Of a DNA stretch of 38,754 nucleotides, positions 18,944 to 30,136 are shown in pieces. Source of the DNA: Branchiostoma floridae (taxonomy: Eukaryota > Chordata > Leptocardii > Amphioxiformes > Branchiostomatidae); assembly GCF_000003815.2 (NCBI RefSeq), contig NC_049989.1, positions 6,473,890 to 6,512,643 of the forward strand, in the 5' to 3' direction. The number at the start of each line of letters is the position of its first letter. Positions within the stretch are counted from its first letter, which is position 1. The position numbers were made by a program, and so were the translations under genes. The notes below the pieces were generated by a model. That model saw nothing but the letters and a program-made list of their open reading frames with translations, searched no databases and was not told the origin of the DNA.

Positions 18944-20155
18944 CAATAAACAATGGTTCAAACAAACAAACAAACAAACACACAAACAAACAAACGAACA
19001 CACAAGCAATTCCCCCGTGTGGTCCTAGATTTAGTGCGACCGCGTGCTTCTGTACTCTCCAAGCAGAGGTTAGGCTTAAGCTGTTTTTTTTAGCGTTTTT
19101 TAGTCGTTTTTATCGGGGGCTTTCTATTTTGTATTGAATCTTGTGTTGTCAAACTCTTACAATACAAAATAAAATACACAATAGAAAACCCGATAAAACG
19201 ACTAAAAACGTTAAAAAAAACAGCCGGATCCTAACCTCTGCTTGGAGAGTAGTGCGACTCCCAATCGGCTGAAATGGATGGGCGAGCCAGAGCATTAAAA
19301 AACAGATTGGTGGTAGTATATTTTCAGATATATATGTGTAATTCATATTTACATGTCCCGAAAATAACAGATATATATATATGATTTTCCACACATATAT
19401 ATATATGCGCTAAAGAACAGATATATATGTGACTCTATACACACATATGTGTACCGTCAAAGACAGATATATATGTGATTCACCACACACATATATGTGT
19501 GCCGTCGAAGACAGACATATGTGCTTAGTGGAGCACATATATATCTGATTTCAACGGCACACATATATGTGTGGTGAATGACACATATATATCCGTTTTG
19601 CACGCAGACATATGTGCGTGGTGAAGCACATATATATCTGTTTCCCATGGCAGACATATATGTGCTGCACCATTCACACATATGTCTGGGTGCAAAACAT
19701 ATATATATGTGCTTCACCACGCACATATGTCTGTGTTTTGTAGCACAGATATATGTGACGCCGCATAACATATATCTGTGTGTTGTAGCTCAGATATATG
19801 TAAACGATAAATATTACTAGCAGTTTGGCCAAACAAAGGAGGTCATAAGAGGTCACCACGTAACTGAAAGCCAGACTGTGGCGAAAAACGGATGTTGCCA
19901 GAGGATTGGGTTTTGATTTAAAAGTTTCCCATTACGTTAATGAAAGATCTAAGAATACAGGAGTTGTTTTTATTTAGACCGCAACTGCTTTAGCGAGCCA
20001 CCTGTTTTTCTTCTTCAGCTCCAGACATGTAGAATTTAATCTCTTTTTAAAAATGACGTGAGGAAATAACTCCTCTGACTGGCCGACTCCTCTAGCGTAC
20101 TATTGACTATATTTGTCCAATTTCTACTATTAGACTACCGATCACCGATCCGGGG
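18944..20155 (+). repeat. Composite unit A-palindrome-C-D
   Basis: Partial A 18944-19052 with a (CAAA)n tract, palindrome 19053-19251, C 19327-19803, D 19804-20155 with the DR4 site at 19840-19855. Confidence 0.9.
19840..19855 (+). promoter_or_regulatory. DR4 site in block D
   Basis: AGGTCA-TAAG-AGGTCA, identical to the copy at 3632. Confidence 0.4.
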
Positions 20156-21074
20156 ACCCTAATAAAGGCAACCAGGAGCGAGTTTAATATTCCCACGAAC
20201 TTGCAGACCTGCAGGCCGATTTGAGCTTTCATGAATAAACAATGTTTTAAACAAACAAACACACAAACAAACATACAAAGAACTCCCCCGTGGGTCCTAG
20301 ATTCAGCGCGACCGCGTGCTTCTCTACTCTCCAAGCAGAGGTTAGGCTCAGGCTTTTTTTTTATAGCTTTTTTCATAAAGTTTTTATCAGGCTTTTTATT
20401 TTGTACTACATCTTGTGTTGTCAAACCCTAACAATACAAGATATAATACAAAATAGAGAGCCCGATAAAAAACGACTAAAAAAAATTTAAAAAACAGCCG
20501 GAGCCTAACCTCTGCTTGGAGAGTAGTGTGACTCCCAATCGGCTGAAATGGATGGGCGAGCCAGAGTATTAAAAAACAGATTGGTGGTAGTATATTATCA
20601 GATATATATGTCTAATTCATATTTACATGTCCCGAAAGAACAGATATATATATATATATATGATTTTCCACAGATATATATGTACTGTAAAGAACAGATA
20701 TATATGTGACTCTATACACACATACGTGTGCCGTCAAAGACAGATATACATGTGATTCACCACACACATATATGTGTGCCGTCGAGGACAAACATATGTG
20801 CTTATTAGTGGAGCACATATATATCTGCTTTCAATGGCACACATATATGTGTGGTGAATTACACATATATATCCGTTTTGCACGCATACATATGTGTGTG
20901 CGGAAGCACATATATATCTGTGTCCTGTGGCATACATATATGTGCTGCACCAGTCACACATATGTCTGCGTGCAAAACAGATATGTATGTGCTTCACCAC
21001 GCACATATGTCTGTGTTTTGTAGCACAGATATATGTGACGCCGCATCACATATGTCTGTGTGTTGTAGCACAGA
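20156..21074 (+). repeat. Composite unit A-palindrome-C, no D
   Basis: A 20156-20324 (with several private substitutions), palindrome 20325-20525, C 20598-21074. The array ends in TAGCACAGATACAAAGAATT, the shortened-A junction also seen at 9050. Confidence 0.9.
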
Positions 21075-21573
21075 TACAAAGAATTCCCCCGTGGGTCCAA
21101 GATTTAGCGCGACCGCGTGCGTCTCTATTCTCCAAGCAGAGGTTAGGCTCGGCTGTTTTTAGCGTTTTATTAATCGTTTTTATCGGGCTTTCTATTTTGT
21201 ATTTCATCTTGTGTTGTCAAACCCTAACAATAAAAGATACAATACAAAATAGAAAGCCCAATAAAAAACGACCAAAAAATGTTAAAAAAACAGCCGGAGC
21301 CTAACCTTTGCTTGGAGAGTAGTGCAACTCCCAATCGGCTGAAATGGATGGGCGAGCCAGAGCATTAAAAACAGATTGGTGGTAGTATATTATCAGATAT
21401 AAATGTGTTAATCACATATACATGTTACAAAAATAACATATATATATATATATATGACTTTCCACACATATATGTGTGCTGTAAAGAAAAGATATATATA
21501 TATGTGTGACCCTATACACACATATGTGTGCCGTCAAAGACAGATATATATGAGATTCACCACACACATATAT

Positions 21574-23351
21574 TTATTATCTCTTTATTTCAGGCTCTCA
21601 CTGGCCCATATGACGTAGGGACAAACATGAAAAACAAAGAATATGTACAATATTTTAAGACAAACTGACAATATTATGGCTATGTGTAGAGGCGGCGCCA
21701 GAGATTGGTGAAAAATGAGTTCTTGTAAAAACAGTCGGACCTAAGTACGGACTGTATAATGGTATTAGTAGAATTAAAAAGCCTATGTACAAAGGAGTGG
21801 CACTGTTTACGCCATCTGGCGTCGAAGGTATCGGTATGATTGCACACGAACATTTCACTTGCGCTGCAAGGTATAGGGAAACTCATAATTATACGGAAAC
21901 AATTGTTGTAGGCAATGCGACATTTCGACAGAACAGTCGTACGAAAAGAATTCCATAACTGCGCACCAAAAAGTTGGGAGCAGTGAGATGTGAACAGTGT
22001 TTTCTTAACAGTAGGTGAACAAAGACAAAATTTTCGAATTATAGTATTTGCACGACAATACAGACCCATTAGCTGGGCAAGAATACAGTCATCATCACTC
22101 AGTCTGTCATTAATAGCAATTCCAAGATATACAAATGATGTCACAAATCTCAAACACTCTCCATACAGTTTGATCGACGGGAGCCGATGTAAAAGTGTCA
22201 AATTAGCACTCGGGAAGTACATACAGCATGTCTTGTTTACATTGAATAATAAATCATTTTCTAAACCAAAGTCCTCACAAGTACTTACAAGTTTTTGCAG
22301 AGACTTAAGGCTAGGACATAACAAACACATGTCATCAGCGTAAAAAAGATGGTTCCCAAGAAAGCCTCCTATATAGCAACCTACTTTAGTACAACTGAGT
22401 CTCGAACTTAAGTCATCCATATATGCATTGAATAGTAGCGGGGATAGCAGACTCCCTTGCCTTACACCATTTGATACATAAAAGCAGGGAGACAAAACAT
22501 TGTTCCATCTAATACACATTGTTTGGTTCTGGTACCAGTAAACCAGAAACCTCACCAAATACACCGGGACCTTTTCTGTCAAGGAGTTTTTTTAAAAAGG
22601 GTCCAATGGTTTACCCTATCAAAAGCCTTGGAGGCGTCCAAAAAACAAGCAAAAACTGGAGAGCCGAGACCCCGGTAGTACTCAATTGTCTGTTTTAAAG
22701 TAAATACACACATGTCAAGACCATGTCCACGTTTGAAACCAAACTGATGAGCAGTGGTTTGAAGATATGGCTCTAGCCTGTTCAATAAAACAGCCTCCAG
22801 AACTTTGGATAATGCTGATGCAATTGCTATTGGTCTATAGTTATCACTATCAGAAATATTACCAGTTTTGTTTTTAACAACCGGAATGATGGTAGTATCT
22901 AACATACTTTTCGGAATGAAGTTATGGACAAGTGCGGCTAAAACAATAGTGATATGCATATGCTAAGCTTAGGTCCCGCATATTTAAGGTGTTCATTACT
23001 GATTTCGTCAGACCCTACCGCTTTTCCATTGGGTAAGTTTCTAATTATATCATATACTTCCACAGCCGAGATTTGCATCCCCGAATCAAATTCAAAAGGA
23101 CAACCTGTCGACAAATCAGACATAACAGCAGGTCTATGTACCTCACTATTAACAGAGTTCAACAGTTAATCAAAATGACTCTTCCACATGTCTGCAATCT
23201 GCTCAGCCCCAGAGCAACCATCTATAGTATTAGGTATTACAGAATGAGAGGATTTAGTACTACGGACCTTTTTCCGGAATTCTCTAGTATGGCCGGCATT
23301 GAAACTTTTCACAGTCGAGTCGGCTCTTGCCCTGTTTTCCTCCTGTTTACA
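21574..23351 (-). mobile_element. 5'-truncated CR1/Jockey-like non-LTR retrotransposon
   Basis: A 1778 bp insertion read on the minus strand: reverse transcriptase remnant, then a ~105 bp 3' UTR ending AATAAAGAGATAATAAA at 21574. The array on both sides fits together with no duplicated bases, so the insertion has no visible target duplication, or was accompanied by a small loss. The endonuclease domain is missing. Confidence 0.85.
21680..23351 (-). pseudogene. Non-LTR reverse transcriptase, disrupted
   Basis: RNA-dependent DNA polymerase of a LINE. Conserved blocks are in order: a leader (REFRKKV), NYRPIAIASALSKVLE, FLDASKAFD (22618-22644, first catalytic Asp), GVRQGSLLSPLLF, and YADD (22331-22342, catalytic Asp pair), then a thumb/C-terminal region ending RRLYT at 21680. 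Breaks: an in-frame TAA at 23166-23168, a one-base frameshift near 22940-22955, and another in an A-rich run near 22588-22598. Hence inactive. Clade CR1/L2/Jockey by style; not resolvable further here. Confidence 0.85.
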
Positions 23352-24213
23352 GTGTGCCGTCGAAGACAGACATATGTGCTTATTGGAACACATATATATC
23401 TGTTTTCAACGGCACACATATATGTGTGGTGAATCATGCATATATATCCGTTTTGCACGCATACATATGTGTGTGCGGAAGCACATATATATCTGTGTCC
23501 TGTGGCAGACATATATGTGCTGCACCAGTCACACATATATCTGCGTGCAAAACAGATATATATGTGCTTCACCACGCACATATGTCTATGTTTTGTAGCA
23601 CAGATATATGTGACGCCGCATCACATATATCTGCGTGTTGTAGCACAGATATAATATATGCAACGATACCTTAGTAAAGGCTAGCAGGAGCAAGTTGAAT
23701 ATTCCCGTGAACTTGCAGGCCTGCAGGCCGATTTGAGCTTTCATGAATAAACAACGGTTCAAACAAACAAACACACACACAAGAAATTCCCCCATGTGGT
23801 CCTAGATTCAGCGCGACCGCGTGCGTCTCTACTCTCCAAGCAGAGGTTAGGTTCCGGCTGTTTTTTAGCGTTATTTTAGGCGTTTTTATCGGGCTTTCTA
23901 TTTTGTATTGTACCTTGTGTTGTCATACCCTAACAATACAAGATACAATACAAAATAGAGAGTCCGATGAAAAACGACTTAAAAAAGTTTTAAAAAAAAA
24001 CAGCCGGAGCCTAACCTCTGCTTGGAGAGTAGTGCGACTCCCAATCGGCTGAAATGGTTTGGCGTGCAAGATAATTAAAAAAAAAGATTGGTGGTAGTAT
24101 ATTATCAGATATATATGTGTAATTCATATCTACATGTCCCGAAAATAACAGATATATATATGATTTTCCACACATATGTATGTGCTGTAAAGAACAGATA
24201 TGTATGTGACTCT

Positions 24214-24665
24214 TAAGGAGATTCTCTTTAAGTACTCTGAGTATGTTCTTTAAAATCCTCACTAGCCACGAACCACAAAATGTGTACAATTCCTTCATAC
24301 CAGTTAATTCATCCCACATGTATAATACTAGATTTTCTGTATCCAACAACTTCAGACTACCCAAACCTAAAACAAACAGTGGAAAACGTACCTTCCTGTA
24401 CCGAGCAATTATGCTCTGGAACTCATTGCCATCTAACATTAAGTCACTGTGTACATTGTCCAGTTTTAAACAAGCCATCTCAAACATTGACATCTAAACG
24501 TCTGACCTCTAGACACTGTGCTCTATTGTAAATACTTTGTGATTGTTGTATTTTAAAAAATGTATGTATTCATGTTCATTGTCATGTTGATTCATGTTGA
24601 TTGAACCTTGGAAGATTAGACTGTACTGAGGGCTAAAAGGTTTCTTAATAAACAACAATAAACAG
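24214..24665 (+). mobile_element. 5'-truncated CR1/L2-like retrotransposon 3' end
   Basis: A 452 bp insertion flanked by CTCT (24210-24213 and 24666-24669). It holds the last ~93 codons of a reverse transcriptase protein and a 168 bp 3' UTR ending in AATAAACAACAATAAACAG. The array continues in register on either side. Confidence 0.8.
24216..24497 (+). pseudogene. C-terminal fragment of a CR1/L2-like reverse transcriptase
   Basis: The frame is open from the truncation point to a stop at 24497. It contains YNTRFSVSNNFRLPKPKT followed by GKRTFLYRAIMLWNSLPSNI, the conserved terminal motif of many invertebrate and vertebrate CR1/L2-type ORF2 proteins. Catalytic motifs are absent. No frameshift, so the insertion is probably not very old. 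Confidence 0.8.
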
Positions 24666-24981
24666 CTCTATACACACATATGTGTGCCGCATATTCAAAG
24701 ACAGATATATATGTGATTCACCACACACATATATGTGTGCCGTCGAAGACAGACATATGTGCTTAGTGGATCACATATATATCTGTTTTCAACGGCACAC
24801 ATATATGTGTGGTGAATTACACACATATATCCGTTTTGCACGCAGACATATGTGTGTGCGGAAGCACATATATATCTGTGTCCTGTGGCAGACATATATG
24901 TGCTGCACCAGTCACACATATATCTGCGTGCAAAACAGATATATATGTGCTTCACCACGCACATATGTCTATGTTTTGTAG

Positions 24982-25018
24982 CACAGATATATGTGACGCC
25001 GCATCACATATATCTGTG
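24982..25018. repeat. Terminal hairpin of block C (reference copy)
   Basis: CACAGATATATGTGA (24982-24996) and TCACATATATCTGTG (25004-25018) are perfect complements around the 7-base loop CGCCGCA. Most block C arrays keep this hairpin at the right end, and it is the same unit as the 46 bp satellite monomer near element E. Confidence 0.85.
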
Positions 25019-25610
25019 TGTTGTAGCACAGATATAATATATGCAAACGGCACCTTAGTAAAGGCGAGCAGGAGGAAGTTGAATATTCCCGTGAACTTGC
25101 AGGCCTGCAGGCCGATTTGAGCTTTCATAATTAAACAATGATTCAAACAAACAAACAAAGAAACAAACAAACACACAAGCAATTCCCCCGTGTGGTCCTA
25201 GATTTAGCGCGACCGCGTGCGTCTCTACTCTCCAAGCAGAGGTTAGGCTCGGCTGTTTTTTTTTAGCTTTTTTTAAATAGTTTTAATCGGGCTTTCTATT
25301 TTGTATTGTATCTTGTGTTGTCAAACCCTAACAATACAGGATACAATATAAAATAGAGAGTCCGATTAAAGCTTTAAAAAAAAGCTTTAAAAAAAACAGT
25401 CGGAGCCTAACCTCTGCTTGGAGAGTAGTGCGACTCCCAATTGGCTGAAATGGATGGGGGAGCCAGAGCATTAGAGAACAGATTGATGGTAGTATATTAT
25501 CAGATATATATTTGAAATCACATAAACATGTTCCAAAAATAACAGATTTTTATATATATATGATTTTCCACACATGTATGTGTGCTGCAAAGAACAGATA
25601 TATGTGTTAC

Positions 25611-25932
25611 GCCAAAAATAGTTACTCAATATAATATGGTTTTGAAACGGTCAGACGTTTCGGATAGAATCCACTATCCTTCGTCAGTGACACTGAAGAG
25701 ATCTGGAAGAAACAGGTCTTTTATACTCTAACTATTAATGAAGACAATTTCAGATGTCCAATAGGAAAGGTTGTAAGACACTTCAGACTGAAGACAATTT
25801 GGATTCCAAAGAAAAGAAAGCTAAGCCAAAGTCAAGCTGAAGACAATTTGGATTTCAAAGGATAGCAAGGCTAAGACACAGTTAATGCAAATGAGTCAAT
25901 TAGCTCCTGTTGTTCTAGTTACAGGAGTTAAA
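25611..25932 (-). mobile_element. Insertion with 15 bp target duplication, possibly Penelope-like
   Basis: AGATATATGTGTTAC lies on both sides (25596-25610 and 25933-25947), and the uninterrupted site exists at 36370-36384. The 322 bp insert begins near an AAACGGTCAGACGTTTCGG stretch followed by ACTATCCTTCGTCAGTG, a pattern I associate with termini of Penelope-like elements. It also contains three ~50 bp repeats starting GAAGACAATTT at 25740, 25790 and 25839. Family call is tentative; the insertion itself is clear. Confidence 0.5.
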
Positions 25933-26280
25933 AGATATATGTGTTACTTTATACACACATATGTGTGCCGTCAAAGACAGACATATGTGCTTAGTGGAGC
26001 ACATATATATCTGTTTTCAACGGCACACATATATATCTGTTTTGCACGCAGACATATGTGTGTGCGGAAGCACATATATATCTGTGTCCTGTGGCAGATA
26101 TGTATGTGCTGCAGTCACACATATATCTGCGTGCATAACAGATATATATGTGCTTCACCACGCACATATGTCTATGTTTTGTAGCACAGATATATGTGAC
26201 GCCGCATAACATATATCTGTGTGTTGTAGCACAGATATATGTAAACGATGAATATTACTAGCAGTTTGGCCAAACAAAGG

Positions 26281-26296
26281 AGGTCATAAGAGGTAA
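26281..26296 (+). promoter_or_regulatory. Decayed DR4 site in block D
   Basis: AGGTCA-TAAG-AGGTAA: the second half-site carries one substitution, and the following CACCACG is deleted. Confidence 0.3.
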
Positions 26297-26540
26297 CTGA
26301 AGGCCAGGCTGGATTTTGATTTAAAATTTTCCCATTACGTTAATCGAAGATTTGAGAATATTAGACCGCAACTGCTTTAGTGAGCCACCTGTTTTTCTTC
26401 TTTAGCTCCAGACATGTAGAATTTAATCTCTTTCTAAAAATGACTTGAGGATATAAATCCTCTTGCCGGCCGACTCCTCTAGCGTACTATTGACTCTATT
26501 TGTTTAAATTCTACTACTAGACTACCGATCACCAATCCGG

Positions 26541-27220
26541 GGAGCCTAGTAAAGGCTAGCAGGGGCGAGTTGAATATTCCCGCGAACTTGCAGGCCTGCA
26601 AGCCGATGTGAGCTTTCATGAATAAACAATGGTTCAAACAAACAAAGAAACAAACACACAAACAATTCCCCCGAGGTTAGGCTCCGGCGGGTTGTTTTTT
26701 TTAGCTTTTTTAAAAATAGTTTTTATCGGGCTTTCGATTTTGTATTGTATCTTGTTGTCAAACCCTAGCAATACAAGATACAATACAAAATAGAGAGTCA
26801 GATAAAAAAAACGACTAAAAAACGTTAAAAAAACAGCCGTAGCCTAACCACTACTTGGAGAGTAGTGCGACTCCCAATCGGCTGAATTGGATGGGCGAGC
26901 CAGAGCATTAAAAACAGATTGGTGGTAGTATATCATCAGATATATATGTGTAATTCACATATACATGTTCCAAAAATAACAGATACATATGATTTTCCAC
27001 ACATATATGTGCGATACAAAGAACAGATATATATGTGACTCTATACACATTATGTGTGCCGTCAAAGGCAAATATATATGTGTAATTAACCACACACATA
27101 TATGTGTGCCGTCGAAGACAGACATATGTGCTTGCTCCACTAAGCCAATATGTCTGCCGTAAAATTGGTTTTTGAAGGCACACATATATGTGTGTGATGA
27201 ATCACATATGTATCTGTCTT
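26541..27220 (+). repeat. Composite unit A-palindrome-C fused to segment X copy 2
   Basis: A 26541-26672, lacking its right ~60 bp so that it joins the palindrome at CCCCCGAGGTTAGG; palindrome 26673-26874; C 26938-27220. At about 27131 the array switches from forward (CATATGTGCTT) to reverse spacers (GCTCCACTAAG), a strand-switch junction like that in the unit at 3956. Confidence 0.87.
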
Positions 27221-27502
27221 CGCCAAAATGATTTAACCTTTTTAACACTTGTGTAATAATTGTTTGTCATTAATCATGGGAATATGGTCCTCATTTGCAT
27301 AATTTCTATGAGCCGATCATCTCCTCCAACCAAAGTAAAAGACATACACAATCTATGTTCAGAAAGAAGGCTTTAATCGCATTTCCTGATAGTTTATGCA
27401 AATGATGTCCTCATCTGCATAATCAATGTCCAATGATGTTCACCTGTACACTTGCAAATGCCATAAGTACGAAATTCTTGTCATTTACCACAATGGGATT
27501 AT

Positions 27503-28414
27503 GATCAATGGTTTATTCAAACATACATATACATACATACATGGACATACTAAAACAACGTTGCAGCCTTTTATACAATGCTGTAAAACTGGCTGAATTA
27601 AGTTAGTTTTAGTCTTAAAAACATCTTAATATATACAACATAATATATTTAACAATAATTGATGCACACAAAGGCTAACATGAGCAGTAATCAAGATTCC
27701 ATGTAGTAGTGATGTGACGTTATAAACAGGCTATAAATAAGTATTTAAGAGTGTGGACAAGTATGGAATAGCACTGTTTCTGTACCTATCATGCCTGGCA
27801 AAAGGTATGCTAAGCTCGAGCCCTCGTTTTAAATCTCTGTTGTGAATTTCATTACGAGTAGCTGGCAACCAGCTTCGAAAAATGGGTGAATTAAACATGG
27901 ATTTCGCGAACTTAAGACATAGAAATTCTCTTCTTGCTTTTAAAGTGTTCATATTTAGCCTACATAGAGCTTCGGTATAACAAGTATATTCACTGCCCAG
28001 AATGATTCTTAGCGCACGCTTTTGTATGCGTTCTAATGCATCCGATTGTTGACATGTTAAACCTGGATGCCATACCGGGGCCGCATATTCCATGATAGGT
28101 CGGACGTAGAATAGGTAAATCTCACAGAGATCTTCAGTGCAGACACCAAAGCGTTTTAGTTTTTTAAGCAAAAAAAGGCGACAGCTTCCTTTTTTTATAA
28201 TAACGTTAGTATGCTTTCCCCATTTCAAGTCCACAGACATCCAGATACCTAGTATACAGGCATCTTCAGTGTACTCTAAGGCTTTGCCATTCAGTAATAA
28301 CACAGGAGGTAGAGGGGGATCCTTCATGAAGGAAATACACATTAATTTGCACTTGTCTTCGTTCAATGTCATACGGTTTTCGGATGACCATGTATCTAGT
28401 TGGTTAATTGTTGT
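27503..28414 (-). mobile_element. 5'-truncated CR1-like retrotransposon with target duplication
   Basis: A 912 bp insertion on the minus strand between ATTAT copies (27498-27502 and 28415-28419). X copy 1 shows the empty site at 5210-5225. It carries 228 codons of reverse transcriptase (stop included) and a ~228 bp 3' UTR with AATAAA near the end. Confidence 0.85.
27731..28414 (-). pseudogene. C-terminal reverse transcriptase fragment (CR1-like), open frame
   Basis: The frame is open from the very truncation point (28414) to the stop at 27731, about 227 residues. It begins just after the catalytic core, in the TTINQLDTWSSENRMTLNED region, continues through KCKLM and LGIWMSVDLKWGKH, and has the conserved YVRPIMEYAAPVWHPGL and IQKRALRIILG motifs of CR1/L2-type proteins. 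The F/YADD core is absent, so it cannot act as a polymerase. No frameshifts or stops: a recent 5'-truncated insertion. Confidence 0.85.
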
Positions 28415-28938
28415 ATTATAGCATTTTATGCAAATAATGCAAATTATGTCCGTATTTGCATATCATCTATCTTTCAACATTCTTTTCTTCCTCATTTACA
28501 GATGTCACATGTTGCAATAGTTCTATGGTAGAACAGAGCGCGTTTAGACAATTTCCTAATTGAATATACAAATCAGATTCCGATTTCCATAATTGATATT
28601 TAAGTATGTAAAGCATCATGTAAGCTACCTACATACCAAAAAAACATGACGATCCGTCAAACATTTCTTGAGTTATTCCCTTTTAAAGTCTGACATTAAA
28701 CCAGTCCCTGCATTTCCAAAACAAACCACTAGGAGGCCCAAACCTACACCAATTTTTCTCGACCCGATGAGCTATCTAACGCTCAAAAATCATGTCCAGA
28801 ACTCGAGATATTCTACTCGGAAGTTCCGCTGCAGTACCGTAAAAAGTCACTAGGAGGGGCCAAAATCTAATCGTGTTTAGGTCTGATCAAGACCTACCCA
28901 CATACCAAACATTGATATAATCCATGCAGGAGTTCTTG

Positions 28939-28941
28939 CAC

Positions 28942-29030
<89 letters not shown>

Positions 29031-29041
29031 CACACACACAA
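28939..29041. repeat. (CA)n microsatellite in X copy 2
   Basis: About 100 bp of CA with isolated CG interruptions. Longer than the 64 bp tract at the equivalent place in X copy 1. Confidence 0.97.
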
Positions 29042-29139
29042 ACGCTACCCAACGTATAACCGGCAAAGGTAAATAGCAAATAGATCTATAGTCAAATAGC
29101 AAGGAAGAAGATTCGGCCGTCCAGATGAGTTATTTCGGC

Positions 29140-29279
29140 TTACATATATCTGTGCTACAAAACACAGATATATGTGTGATGCGGCGTCACATATATATGT
29201 GCTGCAAACACAAATATATGTGTGATGCGGCGTCACATATGTCTGTGCTACAAACACAGATATATGTGGAAGCCGAGAT
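29140..29279 (+). repeat. 46 bp hairpin satellite, copy 2, cut by gap
   Basis: Starts TTACATATATCTGTGCTAC exactly like 6672. Two and a half monomers with GATGCGGCGTC loops are followed by GAAGCCGAGAT and the gap. The left end of element E is lost. Confidence 0.85.
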
Positions 29280-29379
29280 NNNNNNNNNNNNNNNNNNNNN
29301 NNNNNNNNNNNNNNNNNNNNNNNNNNNNNNNNNNNNNNNNNNNNNNNNNNNNNNNNNNNNNNNNNNNNNNNNNNNNNNN
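29280..29379. other. Assembly gap (100 N)
   Basis: Replaces what in copy 1 is about 500 bp (6970-7477), so the gap size is nominal, or the left half of element E is deleted here. Confidence 0.99.
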
Positions 29380-29780
29380 CAATAGTCAGTAGACCAAGGT
29401 TGAATCATTTCACAAATTTTGAAGAAGAACAATTACAACTGTAAAGGCATCAAACAGATGCCCAAATATCAATCACAGTTTCAAGATATTACTTACAATT
29501 CCACACCTAATCAGTACAGACACAAGTCTGGTATCCTTCAGTAGTCATGGTTTATCAAAGTATTGCTGTTTCTTTTAACTTAGCATCATTTGAGTTTGTA
29601 TCGGAGTTTGTCCTAGGGCAGATCCCGATTGATATTGCAATCTGTACTAACAGAATCGCAGATTGTCCTGGGACAGATCCCGATCGCATGCGCAGTTTGT
29701 ACTAGCCAGGACAAACTCCAATCGCGGCTCTCCTAAGACAATCGGCGATTGTTCTGAATCGCAATCTCTACTGTGACATA
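29380..29780. mobile_element. Element E, copy 2, right part
   Basis: Matches 7478-7871, including the right inverted terminus ending CAATCTCTACTGTG and the CCTAGGGCAGATCCCG and GGACAGATCCCGATCG motifs. The left terminus is not visible because of the gap. Confidence 0.7.
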
Positions 29781-30079
29781 CATGTGTGACACCGAACCAC
29801 ACATATATATGTGTTTGTAGCACATATATATGTGGCGCCGCATCACACATATATCTGTGTTTGGAGCACATATATATGTGACGCCGCATCACATATATAT
29901 CTGTGTTTGGGGCACATATATATGTGACGCCACATCACACATATATATGTGTTTTGGGCACATATATATGTGACGCCACATCACACATATATCTGTGTTT
30001 GGAGCTCAGATATATGTGACGCCACATCAGATATATATCTGTGTTTGGAGCAACATATATATGACTCCACATCACATAT
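29781..30079 (-). repeat. 46 bp hairpin satellite right of element E copy 2
   Basis: Same array as 7872-8189, with monomer number differences and GACGCCACATC/GCGCCGCATC loops, leading into block T. Confidence 0.85.
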
Positions 30080-30136
30080 TCTGTATTTTGATCCCCATGT
30101 CAATGGCAACACTTGATATTGAATCTCCTCTGGCTG

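Larger units (their letters stand above)
21075..23660 (+). repeat. Composite unit with CR1-like element inside C
   Basis: Short A 21075-21126, palindrome 21127-21321, C 21394-21573 continuing at 23352-23660. The two array parts join exactly as CACACATATAT plus GTGTGCCGTCG once the inserted retrotransposon is removed. Confidence 0.9.
23661..25045 (+). repeat. Composite unit with retrotransposon fragment inside C
   Basis: A 23661-23829, palindrome 23830-24031, C 24105-24213 continuing 24666-25045. The best array for measuring periodicity: 16 ATAT cores between 24677 and 25035, centre spacing 21-29 bp, mean 23.6. Terminal hairpin stems are at 24982-24996 and 25004-25018. Confidence 0.9.
25046..26540 (+). 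repeat. Composite unit A-palindrome-C-D with insertion
   Basis: A 25046-25225, palindrome 25226-25427 (right arm altered to AAAGCTTTAAAAAAAAGC), C 25500-25610 continuing 25933-26245, D 26246-26540 with an internal deletion. C is shortened: H1 spacers are missing after GCCGTCAAAGACAG. Confidence 0.88.
27221..29139 (+). repeat. Segment X, copy 2
   Basis: Direct duplicate of 4936-5832 plus 6607-6660, very similar throughout, with its own insertion at 27503-28414 and without the insertion present in copy 1. Octamers lie at 27293-27300, 27396-27403, 28428-28435, 28437-28444 and 28454-28461. No gene of its own. Confidence 0.88.

Noticed and set aside
21990-22343. 117-codon + strand frame opposite the reverse transcriptase
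   Set aside because: Shadow of the minus-strand coding sequence, which has the conserved polymerase motifs.
24677-25035. CRISPR array (palindromic repeats of regular spacing with distinct spacers)
   Set aside because: The genome is eukaryotic, the cores are too short and variable, the spacers are shared by more than twenty arrays and pair with each other, and there are no cas genes or leader.
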